Shown here in pieces: positions 35,526-48,060 of a stretch of DNA of 64,000 nucleotides; position 1 is the stretch's first letter; every line of letters begins with the position of its first letter. A program made the position numbers and the translations under genes. Below the pieces are notes generated by a model. It was not told the origin of the DNA and did not search any database. It worked only from the letters and a program-made list of their open reading frames with translations. The DNA is from Cryptomeria japonica. Taxonomy: Eukaryota > Streptophyta > Pinopsida > Cupressales > Cupressaceae. The DNA is taken from NCBI RefSeq assembly GCF_030272615.1, contig NC_081410.1, positions 116,323,140 to 116,387,139 of the forward strand, read 5' to 3'.

Positions 35526-35538
35526 ATCTCTAATACCA
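35526..35538 (-). other. copia-1 primer binding site
   Basis: TGGTATTAGAGAT on the minus strand next to the LTR; one C-to-T change from the initiator-methionine-tRNA site TGGTATCAGAG. Confidence 0.75.
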
Positions 35539-35540
35539 AA

Positions 35541-36407
35541 TGTTAGAAAAGAAGAGGTGAATGGTAATATATGTATCTTCAAATAAAACTGTAAATCAAA
35601 TTTAACACTATATCATATAAAAGAAATCAACTATAATATCAAAAGATAAAACCACACAATATTAAACACTCAACACTAGAATTACGTGGAGAAATCCTTT
35701 CGAGAAAAAACACACAAAGAAGAGATGAAAAACTTGTATTATCAATAGAATGAAATTACAATACAACTTTCAAACTCCAATCTTATCTTCAATCCAATAG
35801 CATAACTCCTGCAAAATAAAACTTGAACCAACTTATACTTTTCTCCAACTCAAACCCACAATATATAGACTAATGGGGGCTTGGAATACCACCATACAAC
35901 ATTGTGATGGGTCAAAGAAATGTTCTAAAATGCCATTATAAAAAGCCATATGCTCCCGACATACCAAACATAGTCTCTTACATGATATTACACCTTCTTA
36001 CAGGTTGTCATAAGAATCCTCCTAAATCTGGAGACACTCTTACATGAAACATAGACTATTAATAACTTTCATAAGGATACTCAAACATGTGTCATAATAA
36101 TTGTTTCTCATGTCCAAAATGATCCACCCACTTTTAGCCCTTACAGTTGTCATGGAATATGTCATAACATCCCTAAAAAATAAGTTGTCCATGTTATTCC
36201 ACTCGATGGGCATCTTTTGACAACCAATAACATGATTTTAAAGATGCAAACATGTGACAAAAGTGCCAACTCATAAAACCCACATCCCTTATGATGGAGC
36301 ATGAATATTTAACAACATAAATGCCAAATAACCTTGGGAAAAATAAAATAATAATAATAAATAAATAATATGAAATTGATAAGGTTGAGACACCTGAATT
36401 CCCAACA
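35541..36407 (-). repeat. copia-1 5' LTR
   Basis: 867 bp, minus strand TGTTGGGAATTC...CTAACA, so the ends are short inverted repeats. The next five bases at 36408-36412 are TGTAG; the matching flank on the left is not found because that end is rearranged. Confidence 0.85.
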
Positions 36408-37448
36408 TGTAGGAAGAGGGAGAGAGATGAGATATATATAGCTAGAGAGAGGGAAGGAGAGAGAGGTGGAAAGAGGGGGATATATGTAAGATAGAGAAGA
36501 GAGATTGTGTGTCAAGATAGAGAAGAGAGGGGAGATAAAAAGTAGAGTGAAGTGTGAGAGAGATAGGTTTAGAGTTTGGGGAGAGAGGAGAGAGTGAGAT
36601 AGAGAGATGAGGGGGAGAGGGGGAGAGGGAGAGTGATAGAGAGAAATATAGGTCTAGAGATTGAGGAGACAAAGAGAGTGAAATAGAAATAGAGAGAGAA
36701 TGATGATAGGAGCTTAGTGATTATTGAAATTTGTCTGTCTGAGAAATTATAAGATCTAGAGCTTGGGGAGAGAGGAAAGAGTGAGATAGAGAGAGGTAGA
36801 GTGGGGGAAATGAGAGTGATAGGGAAATAGATAAGTTTATAGCTTAGGGGAGAAAAAGCGTGTGAGATGGAAAGATAACAAGATAATGATGATACAAGCT
36901 TGTTGATTGCTAAAATTTGACTAAGTCTAAAAATTTATATGATCTCCTAAAATCTAAAATTTGCATTATGACTCCTAGAGATCTTAAACCATTCTCAAAC
37001 ATCATACTAATATATACACAATATACAACTTAAAGTATAAGAAAGGTAAAAGACAAAGGTAAAATATAACTTATACTTTATGTATCTATCTTGATGATAA
37101 AAATCTAAGGGGCATTCATAGCATAAGTGTTTTGTGGAACTAAAAACATAATCATGGGCATGTTTTTTTTCTAATTCAGTATCAACAAAACACTAATGTG
37201 TTTTGAATGCTAATAATACATATTAATTTTGAATTCAAAAAACACGTATGTATTATGGGTAAGATTTTTGAGCCATGACATGTATGTGGTATTTGAATTT
37301 ATTGAAAACACGCACATGTCTTAGTTGTCTTTAATATTTTATTGCATGTGACCACTTTTTTGTCCACCATCTTGGTGAACGTACCCAATTATAATGTATT
37401 CTTCGAAGATATCAAATCTTCTCCTACAAGATTGTTATTTGAAGTTAA
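36408..37448. repeat. Block S, copy 2
   Basis: From GAAGAGGGAGAGAGATGAG at 36413 to GAAGTTAAG at about 37448 it matches 8079-9117 closely. Serine/leucine-rich open frames on the minus strand are by-products of GA-rich composition. Confidence 0.8.
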
Positions 37449-37450
37449 GA

Positions 37451-37982
37451 AAAAATGGTGCAAGTGAAGCCAAAACCTAAGGATATTTTATATGAGGTTT
37501 GAGTTAGAGTTGATCGAGAACCTACTGATTATGATAGTTAAGTGAGTGAGTTGGAGGATATAGAGAAGCATGGAAAACCTCGTACACCACTTCTATAGGG
37601 TACACTTAGGAAAAGAAAAATGTAAAAATATATATCCCACTTTATTTTCATTGTATTTATACTTTTGAGTATTAATGATGATGAGTTTGATATCACAGAG
37701 GCAATAAAGTATACAAACATGAAGTCTGAGAAAAAAAGGGCCATGGTCGAAGATAATGGATACATTAGATAAGAATAGTACACATGGAAATTGGTGAATA
37801 TTTTTAAGGATTAAAAACTTATTGACTAAAAATAGTTTTTCAAAAAGAAGTTCATACTAGATGGTAAGCTCAAAACTTACAAACAAAGGCTAGTAGCTAA
37901 GGGATATTCCTAGGTATAGAGAATTAATTTTGATGTATCTTTTCTCTTTTTTTGAATCTTATGTCTATCATCATTTTGTTAT
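37451..37982 (+). pseudogene. pol: copia-2 pol, left part
   Basis: Plus-strand Ty1/copia reverse transcriptase start: KKKFILDGKLKTYKQRLVAK at about 37840-37900, then RINFDVSF. It is interrupted by G3 at 37988. Upstream (37451-37830) copia-like pol is too decayed to place domains. No 5' LTR for this element is seen; it abuts block S. Confidence 0.75.
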
Positions 37983-37987
37983 CTATT

Positions 37988-38810
37988 TGTGTGAGGTAAA
38001 TATGTGTGCTAAAAATAAACGATTGAAACAACAAGGAAATCAACCAAGTAAGACATAAAACTCAAACATCTCAAGATAGGGATGCTAAGAAGAAGGAAAT
38101 GAAGCACAAAAAGAATAAACTAAATAAATGCAAACCTCATTTACCAACTTCAATTTGATTATGCCATGTATGGATGTGTTCTCATGATGTCAATGGATGC
38201 TCAATTATGCTCCATGATGGTAGATGCAAATGGTAATGGGTGATTTGGTGAAATATGCGATGTGAGTAGCAATTCTAACAGAGTAACAATATTTTAGCAT
38301 GAAAGTGAATCATTTGGTCTAAAATGGGGGGATTATATAGGAGGTGAGAGGAATGAGAGGGGGTGTGAGGATGAGACACTTATCTTCAGGGAGGACAAGT
38401 GTCCTTGGGGACACATTTCTACTTTGGGGAGCAACCACCCCAAAATAAAGGGATATTTCCTAACAATTAGGAAAATTAGTTGCAATGTACACACATGGGG
38501 GGAGGTTAGAAGGGATGGGATAGGGTTGGTTAGGATGTTTGGAGGATGACTAGGATAGGGTTATGTTAGATGGGGGGATGGTTAAAGTTAGGAGCCATGT
38601 GCTCAAATAGAATACTTGAATTAAATTAATTAATTCATGGATTTAGAAAAGTGGAATTGATTAATTGATTTAATTAATCAAAAGGGGGTGAAAAAGGGAT
38701 ATTAATTAATTAGATTAATTAATTTGGAGGAAATGGGAAAGGGGATTAATTAATTGGAAGAATAGGATTTAAATTTGATTAAATTAATTAGTCAAATTTA
38801 GGTGTCTACA
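37988..38810 (-). repeat. G3 3' LTR
   Basis: Plus-strand ends TGTGTGAGG...GGTGTCTACA. TATATAAT on the minus strand at 38332-38339 is a candidate TATA box. It is about 70 bp shorter than the 5' LTR because a segment around 38395-38405 is missing relative to 54800-54865. Confidence 0.93.
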
Positions 38811-38824
38811 TTTTGCCCCTCTTC
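38811..38824 (-). other. G3 polypurine tract
   Basis: Minus strand GAAGAGGGGCAAAA next to the LTR start TGTAGACACC. Confidence 0.85.
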
Positions 38825-39389
38825 ATGGTGGTGCTAAAATAACATTGGTGCAAAGGAAATAGAACACTTGCAAGAATAGACCCAATTGACAATGAGTAGA
38901 GAATGGAGGACGAGGGAAGGGGTGCCCCCTTGAGAGGGTGCATGGAGAAAAGGGGGCCTGGGCAATGTCTTGAAAGAAACATTGCCCTGACAGTCAAAAG
39001 GAAGGGGACGAGAAACAAAAGCAGAAGGCAAAAATGACATCCAAAAAGGAGAGCTGAGGAAGATGATATGCTAAAAACAGTCTGGGAGGGCATGGGACGA
39101 TCAAAATGAGCTATACAAATACCTTATATGGCAAAAAATGGCTATAGGAAGGCTCATTTGTGCAAGTATATTGTGATAAATTGGAGCTCTGCGAGAAATT
39201 TGGAATGATTTTAGTGCATTTCTAAGCTCATAGCGCACATGGATGAGATGGGTGAGGGGGTGTGACCGAGGAACTGGGTGGACGTGGTACATAGCATTAG
39301 GTGACATCGGGTGCTAAACCATGAGGTAGGCTTCGAAAACTGTCCTTGTGCTTTTATATGTAGTTCATGTTTTGAGCATTTATTAGGCT

Positions 39390-39665
39390 AGGAAATGTGT
39401 TCCCGTCGGATTGTGTTTGGCGGGTTCGCGATAGGAAAGAGCGGGAATGTGATCCCATGATGGTGGATTTTCAAAAAGGGAAATGGTTTTGGAAATGGGG
39501 CAAAAATGCGTTCTTGCTCGAGCGGGTTTGTGTTCCCGTTGGGGAAATGAGGGTTGTCGTTGAAGACCCTTGGGATTGTGATCCCATAGTAGTGGGATCA
39601 CTAATAAAGCAGCGGGAATGCATTCACGCTTAAGAAGAAATGATAGGTTTGCAAACCCGCTAGGC
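39390..39665. repeat. CCCGC motif cluster near G3 3' end
   Basis: Several short units such as GCGGGTTCGCG, GCGGGAATG, GCGGGTTTGTG and AAACCCGCTAG in both directions. They resemble the leader array at 52340-54250. 38825-39389 holds no gene that I can see. Confidence 0.6.
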
Positions 39666-39830
39666 AAGGGTAGGGAGGAGAGAAAAAAGAGAAGAAAAGG
39701 GGCAAGGTGAGTCGTCGAAAGGCGAACGAGGAAGAAAAGAGGCCAATAAACTGACAAGTTACTAGTGTTTGTTGTGCAGTGGAGCGTGGATATACTGGTG
39801 AGCTAAGAGAGACAACTCGTTGTCTTGAGA

Positions 39831-41878
39831 CTAGGAGCAGAGCTGACTGCCCCAGATTGGGCAAAAATTGAGGCGATTGGTCCAGGGTACGTGGCATGGA
39901 TGCCCCACATTTAGTCACATATGGCAATGGTCATAGCCCTAGTAGAGAGATGGAGGAGCAAGACAGCCACCTTCCACTTGCTCACAGGAGAGATTACGGT
40001 GACTCCCGAGGATGTGTATCAGATTTTTCAGATTGCTAATACGAGGAGCATGGTGCATAGCCTAGAGGATTGAGCAGGCAGAGGCTATGAGAGGACTAGG
40101 TTGTGTAGACGTGCCTCCTCATAATGGTCAACTATCATTAGAGCAGGCATTGGTAAAGACACCACCTACAAGGCAAATATGTTTCTTTATATGCGCATTG
40201 GTGAGGGTAAATTCTACTAAATCATGGAGGGAGATCAGTTGTACTGGGGATGATCCTAGTAGTGATCGAGGTAGTGGACAATAGACAACTGATGGCTTGG
40301 GGTACGTTGGTGCTAGAGAAGCTGTATGGAGATCTCCATGACAAAGTTTATCATCTTGGCTAGAGTTTTAGATTCATGACACTGCTACAGGTATGGGCGT
40401 GGGAGCATATTATTGTCACACGACTAGTGGGTAGGCTGGATTGAGATGCATCACAGTCAGTGGTATTCGGCTAGTGTGGGGCCTTGAGATATGAGGTCAC
40501 TAATGATGGAGAGTTGCATTTGATTGATTGACAATGGACGAGATCGCGTGGAGACCATATATGGTGATCGCAACATGGTTGAAGGATCCGAGGCACATCC
40601 CCTGCATGACTACTACATGATAAAACATAGGCAGGTGGAAGAATGTGATAGAGATGTATCAGCCAAATTGGGTGCAGAGACAGTTTGGTCAGGTACAAGA
40701 TGTGCTCGACACACCACACAGATTTCGGCGGGTTACCTGAGAGAGGGTAGCAGAGTTCGGGCCCTCATTGCAGGACAACACAAGGATTATTGATGGGTGG
40801 ACTTGATTGGCTCTAGTACTGAGGGATCCATGAGGAGTACTTGCAGATGCATGAGTCACAAAAACTTATACACTTGGTGGGTAGAGGCGAGATCGAGGCC
40901 AATTGGCAGGACAAGATTGGCACCCCTTAGTGTTAAGAGGGTACAGATTCGAGCTAAGGGAGGCAAGGTCAAACAATATTAGCCAACTAGGTGGTCATCT
41001 GAGACAGTGGCAAAAGTAGTGACCCAAACTAATTCTAGATCAGTTGTGGGGTGACAGGGCCAGAGAGGAGGAGAGGAGAGAGGGGGGAGATGGAGGAGAC
41101 AGGGAGATGAGGTGGTGACGATGGATGTAGATCCACCCAAATAGGGATCCACAAGGGGATATGAGGTGGAGGGACAGGGATACAACCAGACATTTGTGAG
41201 ACCTATTCTGACAAGGAGGGTGAGGAGAGAGTAGAGAGGAGAGGGCTCATCAGTACCACCAAATCCAACAACACGAACTTGCTCACTTTAGGATGTAGTG
41301 ACCAGGGCAGAGCACAGGTTACAGGAGGTCACAATGGAGAGGGACGACCTACAGAGGGAGAGGGATGCGGTAGCGAGCACAAGGGGACAACTGTAGGCTG
41401 AGAGAGACAAGCTCCTTCAGGAGCAAGATGCGACAGTAGCAGCCAAGGATGCCATGGAGCATGCACGACGAAGGACATAGGAGACAGTGGCCTGATACTA
41501 GAGGGAGAGGGATGAGGCCAAGAGGCAAGTTGGGTTTGAAGGAGTAGGAGGGGGGAGATATTGGTAGGGATGTTGGAGAGACTAATGGTCGAGGTAGAGG
41601 CCCTATCTCATTAGGTAGGTTGATATCGATCCTGGTATGAGTAGGCAGTACCGATAGAGCAAAGGGAGTAGTGTGTGCCTCCTCCTAGATCTCGGGCATA
41701 TAGTTCCTTGCACAATGAAGGATCCAATGGGGGGACAGGTTTAGGGAGATCTAGTCATAGCACAGGTGGATTGAGTAGGAGGACCCGGACACATGACAAC
41801 AAAACTTTGACATCAGGATTCACACAGGGGTCCCAGGGACAAGGACAAGGACATGGACTAGCCCAGTCATCATAGAGC
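39831..41878 (+). pseudogene. Antisense plant-mobile-domain gene with coiled coil, inside G3
   Basis: It reads on the strand opposite to gag-pol. MAMVIALVERWRSKTATFHL at 39921, followed by GEITVTPEDVYQIFQI, matches the start of the plant mobile domain (PF10536-type; usual form ALVERWRPETHTFHLPCGE). Further on, near 40535-40770, come MVIATWLKDPRHIPC and EMYQPNWVQRQFGQVQDVL (40651), the domain's late RQFG-V motif. A charged heptad-like stretch (ERDDLQRERDAVAS, AERDKLLQEQDATVAAKDA) at about 41300-41530 predicts a coiled coil, and a Gly/Ser/Thr-rich tail follows (41675-41875). Stops and frame changes (for example 40071) break it. Mobile-domain proteins occur in transposons and in MAIL1-type nuclear proteins. 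Extra antisense ORFs are known between pol and 3' LTR in Tat elements. Which role this had is unknown. Confidence 0.75.
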
Positions 41879-43850
41879 ATTTTGAGCGGCTTGATGCAGA
41901 CGATGCAAATGAGTGCAGATGATTGCTATATTTTTTTATGTACTATACAACAGACATAGAGATGTATATACATTATTTATATTCATTTTTTGGTACCTTG
42001 AGCATTTTTTTATGAGCATGAGAGGTGATCATCCTTTATTCAGATATTGTATGTACTTGATTCATTCTTTGATCAGATACATCAGATAATGTATACATTA
42101 ATACAATTGGACATACTTTTGAGACCATGATGATATTATGATATACACTCCATTTTGTTCTCAATGTATGGTACTTATATGTGTTTTATGATGCATGTAT
42201 GTATGTAAGACATGATTTATATTGTGGATGACTTATGCGATATGATGATGTGATACATGGATGTATGATTTATTCTATATGCGATGGAGTGACACACTTA
42301 TGGTATAGGATGTGATGACATTATGTAGGGCTGATATGATTTATGGATGCACATGATGTGATTTAATGTATGGATTATGTGTTGACCCATATGTTATGCG
42401 GGATGCTATGGACAATGCAATGCACGTGATATGAGACATGATAGATATGGATTATGGGCTAACCCATATGTGATGCACGATGTGATAGATATGTTTTAGG
42501 GATACTAGACCGGGATGGTGAGGGAGTAACGAGATAGGGTAACGTGTACACAGTCTAGGAAGAAAGGACAAAGGAAGGGAAAAGAGATGAAGGAAATGCA
42601 ATGGAGATGAAGATCATGGAGCGCGAGAATCCATGTGAAACTGGATGCCATGTAGTGAGCACTTATTTTGATTTAGAATTGTTTGTGAGTCAACCAAGGT
42701 ACAAAGAACCATGTATGGATTGACACTTATAAACAGACACGTAGGCCAATCCAACATCACATAGAATTACAACAACCTTGCAAGAAATGATGCTAGAATG
42801 ACCATAAGCAAGAAGATATGTCCCAATATAACACAAGATAACAAAGACCTCATGAGGAAAAAAAAAGGGGGACACATTTGAAAGACACGCCGAGCAAAAT
42901 AGAAAGCAACAAGATCACTTCCTAAGCCTTGTTATTCCCAGCGCACCATGATATAAAAGATCATGGCGACCAAGAGGAAGTAGGACCCGATGAGTTTTTT
43001 TTAAGATAAATTAAGATCGAAAAGAAGCCAAAACCAATACAAGGTGCCACATATGTATTTTGTCAAAAGGATGATGAATGGAGGAGGATTTTCGATGATG
43101 TCTGACTAGAGGAAGGATACATCCTACACAGACACATGAACAATTGTTGTGGATGTGAGAACAATATATCTTGACACAACAACTGGATAATGATGGGTAA
43201 ACCTAGGACCAACAAAAGGACCTGGGAACCAAGCGAGGATCAAGATACCAAAAGATCTGTTGAAGAACCAACTAAGAGAAGATGATCTCAACAAGTGGGA
43301 CAAGGATCCTAGCTATGTACAGGAGGAACTAGATATACAAGACAACCTATATACAACCAATAATGTGTAGAAAGGACCAAGAATAGAAAAGGGAGTGCGT
43401 AGAAGGTGTATGTACAAGTGAAGTGGATGGCGACGAACAAAGATGCAGGTACCATGGGATAATGCATCGAAAAGAGAGGGGTGTGATGGAGATGAAGATG
43501 GGAGCATGTAACATGATATACTGCACAAGAAAAAGAGAGGTGATGGTAGGTAGCTACAAATACTACACCAAGAAGAGACAAAAAGTAAGGGAAAAAAGAT
43601 AATGGGACTACCCTCTTGTACACACGATGCCTGTTTCCAGGTTTTCATCATATGTATGTGTCCAAGGAGCCTGTTTACCAAGTTTTTTCTTTTTTTTTTG
43701 AAACTTTTTCGATTTTTTTGGTATTTTTTTATTTTTTTGGTATTTTCCGATTTTTAAAACATGAGATACACTGTCACAAAATATGCATAGAATTTCTTTA
43801 GGTGTAGGATGTTGAGGGGATCATTGAGTGGATCCCTTTCTGGAGTGGAT
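41879..43850. other. G3 3' untranslated spacer
   Basis: 41930-42520 is rich in ATG/TGAT runs and AT; 42520-43850 is mixed with no motif of a known family. Long frames at 43309-43681 on the minus strand are not conserved elsewhere in the window. I see no gene. Confidence 0.5.
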
Positions 43851-43859
43851 AACTAATAT

Positions 43860-45050
43860 GCTCTTGAACCATACTTTACTATGACCACATATGGACCAAG
43901 CAAATTAGCTTCAAACTTTCCTTTCTTTTCTTGGGCTTGTTGATTTCTTGGATTTTCTCTCAAGACTAGATCACCCACTTCAAAATGATGGTGGTGGACT
44001 CTTTTATGATATTGTCTCTTAAGATGGATCTGATATTTTTGCAGATGATCATAGGATTTTTTGATGTTGTTCCTCCAGATGATCTAGCCAGGCTAGTCTT
44101 GCCACTCTATAGTCTTCATCAGAAACAAAATCTTTTAGGGAGATGCATAGTGATGGCAATTCGACCTCAATTGGTAAGATTTCTTATGCACCATATACAA
44201 GGGAATAAGGGGTGGCTCCTGTGGGAGTCTAAATGCTAGTGTGATAAGACCAAAGGGCGGGATTAAGATTGAGATGCCAGTCATGACCGATGTCATTAAC
44301 AACTTTCTTTAGGATATGGAGCAACATTTTGTTAGCTGCCTCAACTTGGTTGTTCCCTTGTAGGTAGTATGGTGTAGACCAACAATGTTGGATATGGAAT
44401 GTGGATCAAAGATCACACATGTGTTGGTTTTTAAAGGGGGTTCCATTTTTGATAATGATGGTGGAGGGAATCCCATAGCAGCAAATGATATGATACAAAA
44501 TAAACTTGGACACTTGGACACCATTAGTAAGGGTGAGGGGAATGGCTTCCACCCACTTGGTGAAGTATTCTGTGGTGGAAATGATAAACTTGTGTCCATC
44601 TGAGGAGGGAGGATGGATCTTACCAACAAGGTCAAGGCCCCATGCAAAGAAAGGCCATGGTGTTGCAATAGGTCGCAAATCCTGTGTTGGAACATGAATC
44701 AAGTCTTTATGCTACTGACAAGGCACACATTTTATGACAAATTCACAACAATCATGTTCCATGTTGGGCTAGTAATATCCCACTCGTAAGAGCTATTTGG
44801 CAAGAACGTATCCACTTGTGTGAGCACCACAGGTACAAACGTGCACTTCTCACATCGCAAGGTTAGCTTAATTAAAATCTAAACACCAAGAAAGCATGTC
44901 ATGATAACTATGATAATATAGATTGTCTCCTATAAGGGTAAATTGGGCATAACGACATATAAGGTTTTGATGATCATTACAGGATATGTTTTGAGGGAGG
45001 GTACCATCTTTAAGATAGACATGGATGTCATGATACTAGGGTGATTGGGG
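43860..45050 (-). pseudogene. G3 integrase
   Basis: The remnant of the N-terminal zinc region lies near 44690-44830 (CEFVIKCVPCQ). The core starts near 44640: WGLDLVGKIHPPSSDGHKF with the first catalytic Asp, then FTKWVEAIPL. The second Asp motif reads IIIKNGTPF instead of ITDNG, so it is lost. After a frame change the C-terminal FEVGDLVLRENPRNQQAQEK is at about 43920-43985. Multiple frameshifts. Confidence 0.9.
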
Positions 45051-45540
45051 TCAAATAATGTTGCACATCATTTCTGTGTGCAATGTCTCAAAGGCTAGTT
45101 GTAGAAGTTGGTCAACTAAGAATTCATACCTGTGACTATTTGAGCTAATATCTACAAGGGATCCAATGGTGGCCATTGCATAAGGTGTTTTTTTTTCGAG
45201 CTCGCAAAACCTGATCAAATACGATATTCTTAAAATTTCTCTTAAGATCATCGACCATCCTTTTGTAGGGTAGAAGCTTATCATCCTTAGTCTGATATTC
45301 ATCATTAGTTTTGCAGATGACTAGTTGTGAATCTCCATAAACCAAGAGGTCTGAAATGTTCCACTAAATGGTTGTCTTTAAACCAATGATTAAACCTTCA
45401 TAATCAACAATATTGTTGGTGCACGAGAATGACAGTTTGAATGACTTTGGGATGAGATCTCCTTCGGGAGTTACAAATAAGAATCCTACCCCAACTCCCT
45501 TTTGTGTATGAGAACCATCAAAGTACAATTTCTAGGGAGG
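45051..45540 (-). pseudogene. G3 second (archaeal-like) RNase H
   Basis: On the minus strand YFDGSHTQKGVGVGF near 45480-45525, CTNNIVDYEGLIIGL near 45380-45425 (usual AEYEA has become VDYEG), and VYGDSQLVICKTNDEYQTKD near 45290-45345. The catalytic FDGS and GDSQ Asp residues are kept. A stop and a frame change interrupt it. Confidence 0.85.
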
Positions 45541-47051
45541 TTGTGCACTGACTGTGCAGACATATTCGTCAAATAATTTTGTGATGAGTGGATATGCATC
45601 GACCAATGGTGTTTCCGCTAATTGATCAGCAATGACTTGTTCTTTGATATAGCTTTTCGACCTACACATTGTATATCAAATTCATTGAGTAACATAACCC
45701 ACTTGGCCATGCATCCTGTCAGGGTAGTCTTGGAGAGTAGATACTTAAGAGGATCACTTTTATAAATGAGCTTCATTGTATGACTTAGCATGCAATGTCG
45801 CAACTTTTGAGATAAAAAAATGACAGCTAGACATGCTTTTTCCATTGAGGAGTAATTAAGCTCATAGTCAACTAGGGCACGACTAATATAATAGACTTCT
45901 CTTTCTTTACCTTGATCATCATGTTAGGCAAGCAATGCCCCCATGACTATTGCCATTATTGAAATGTACAAGATCAAGGGGCAACTCAGAATGGGTGGCA
46001 TTAGAACTAGTGGATGAGACAAATATTCTTTGATCTTATCAAAAGCTTGCTAACACTGGGTATCCCATTTAAAATCGACACCTTTTCTTAGTAAGTTTGT
46101 AAAAGGTTGGCATTTATCCGCTAATTGTACGATGAATCTCTTAAGATATTACAATTTTCCCTATAGGACACACATATTTCTTAGTGTCCTGAGGGGAGGC
46201 ATCTACATTATTGCTTTGACCTTCTTGGGGTTGACCTCGATGCTGCATGTGGAGACTATGAATCCTAGGAGTTTACCTGATGTAACTCCAAACACACACT
46301 TCTTAGGATTCAAGCACAACTTGTATTTAGCTAGACCCTCAAATATTTGCTCTAGGATAGCTGGATGTTTTGCTCTTATCTTTGACTTACCAAGTATATT
46401 GTCCACATAATCTTCTAATATCTTATGCATGAGATCATGGAATATTATTGTCATAGCACGTTGGTATGTGGCACCAACATTCTTAAGACCAAAAGGCATG
46501 ACTTGATAACATAAAGTCTCCCATGGGGTTGTAAAGGTAGTTTTATGTTGGTCCTCTTCTGCTATCTTTATTTGGTTATATCCTAATAATCCATCCATTA
46601 GGGATAGCATTTCATGTCTTGTTTTTTGATTGACAAGGATGTTGATGTTAGGAAGTGGAAAATAATCTTTGGGACATGCTTTATTTAGGTCCCTGAAGAT
46701 TGTACATACTCTAATATCACCACTAGTCTTAGAAATAGGTACCATATTAGAAATCCATTATGAATAATCTATTGGTCAGATAAACTTAACCTCCAGGAGC
46801 TTTTCCAATTCTGCTTTGACTAATAGTGCTACTCTAGGATGCATCTTGTGTAGTTTCTATTTGATTGGTTTGACATTTGGATCAACTGTTAGATGATGAA
46901 CTACCAGCTCAGGGTCGAGACCAGACATATTTGCATAAGATGATGCAAAGTTGATAGCCCACTTATGAAGAATGTCAAAGAATACCTGAAACTCATCTTC
47001 AGATAGGGAAGCGGTGATATGCATGATGCGTGGGTTTTTTGTTGTGCCCAA
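45541..47051 (-). pseudogene. pol: G3 reverse transcriptase and first RNase H
   Basis: The N-terminal SGLDPELVVHHLTV is near 46885-46925. The RT core is open at 46203-46745 (MVPISKTSGDIRVCTIFRDL, ACPKDYFPLPNI, MDGLLGYNQIKIAEEDQHKT). The active site reads EDYVDNILGKS, so the second Asp of YVDD is Asn. LNPKKCVFGV follows. The linked RNase H occupies about 45618-46100 (ACLAVIFLSQKLRHCML, GCMAKWVMLLNEFDIQCV). Stops lie between blocks. Confidence 0.92.
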
Positions 47052-48060
47052 ATTTATTTATGTGGTCTTATATATGAGGATTGATGTTCTTCCAAAAGTA
47101 TGGTCATCAATGATGGGAAGAAGAGAATCCTCATCTACTGGCACCTCAGAGAGGTTTTCACCAGAAGATACATCCTTTATTTTTACTATTTTATGGTCCA
47201 TAGGTGCCTTGCAAAGGTTTTCACCACAAGACTCTTGATCTTTTGATTCTTTTTCACTATTGCAGTTACGGATTCCTTCTTCCCCAAAATAACCTTAAGG
47301 ATCCAACTTGTAGACTGTGTTATGCTTAGGATGATAATACGGTGCACACTCAATTGCCCCCAGAAACTGTAGGAGCGCCGTGTAATTTTAGAATGTGTCT
47401 AAGTGCACAAGAATTTGGCCCTAATCGATGAGTTCAGGATGGCAAAGGGGAAGGTCAATAAGAAGGACATATTTATCAAAAAGGTATGATATGCCAAAGA
47501 TCGAGGAGTGATCTATATCATCATACACTTGTATGACAACCTCCTCAGGCATGTCTTCGATATCGAGCGAGGTGTTTTCATTATTTCCAGAAGTGCTCGT
47601 TGAACTCGAGGCTTCATGGGAGGGACATCCAAAACCAATCTCTTGATGATTAATATTGGGAGTCAGATAAATAGGTCTTCTGATTCCTTGTTCTTCCTTA
47701 CCTAATCCACCACCTTGATAATTCCATTTTTGAGTAGCCCACTTATGAGCGGTCGGGTATTTCTCTTTGAATTCCTTGAGACAAATATTATTATCTGTAA
47801 GGTCATCCTTATATAACCACTGATTTATGTCTCCTTATATGACCTCATGGTTAAGCTCTCCTTGAGCTCGGAATGTTGTGGAGTCACATTGTTGGATCAT
47901 TGGTTCCTTCTTCTTCTATTCTCTAGTGGGTTTCCCATGGGCATGTGGATCCAAAGGTAGAGTGCCCACCACAAAGGTACCTTGCAAGGAGTATTCACTA
48001 CACCCAGCATCGTTGATCTTGAGTTGGGAGAAGCAGGAAGAGACATAAGTCTTCTCTTTA
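47052..48060 (-). other. G3 linker between protease and RT
   Basis: About 1 kb of decayed coding sequence at the place of the G1 linker; a fragment near 47320 shows APYYHPKHNTVYKLDP. No domain recognised. A short piece near 47770-47830 suggests further pol sequence. It is not low-complexity, unlike G1. Confidence 0.45.

Larger units (their letters stand above)
11007..36407 (-). mobile_element. Ty1/copia element copia-1, split by G1
   Basis: On the minus strand: 5' LTR (36407-35541), primer site, gag remnant, integrase and the first part of reverse transcriptase down to 32803. G1 interrupts here (12580-32802), and the rest of reverse transcriptase, RNase H and a shortened 3' LTR continue from 12579 to 11007. 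The break falls within one RT domain, whose two halves join in the expected order. The order integrase before RT defines Ty1/copia. All domains carry stops. Confidence 0.88.

Noticed and set aside
36309-36672. Minus-strand Ser/Leu/Pro-rich open frames in block S
   Set aside because: They follow from the GA-rich composition (GAG/AGA repeats read in reverse) and have no family resemblance.
39383-39927. Minus-strand open frames of 108-124 codons near the G3 3' end
   Set aside because: They lie opposite the CCCGC motif cluster and mobile-domain gene and show no domain; the plus-strand signal is far stronger.
43309-43681. Two overlapping minus-strand open frames of 104-122 codons
   Set aside because: Hydrophobic, no motif, within the G3 3' spacer; likely chance.
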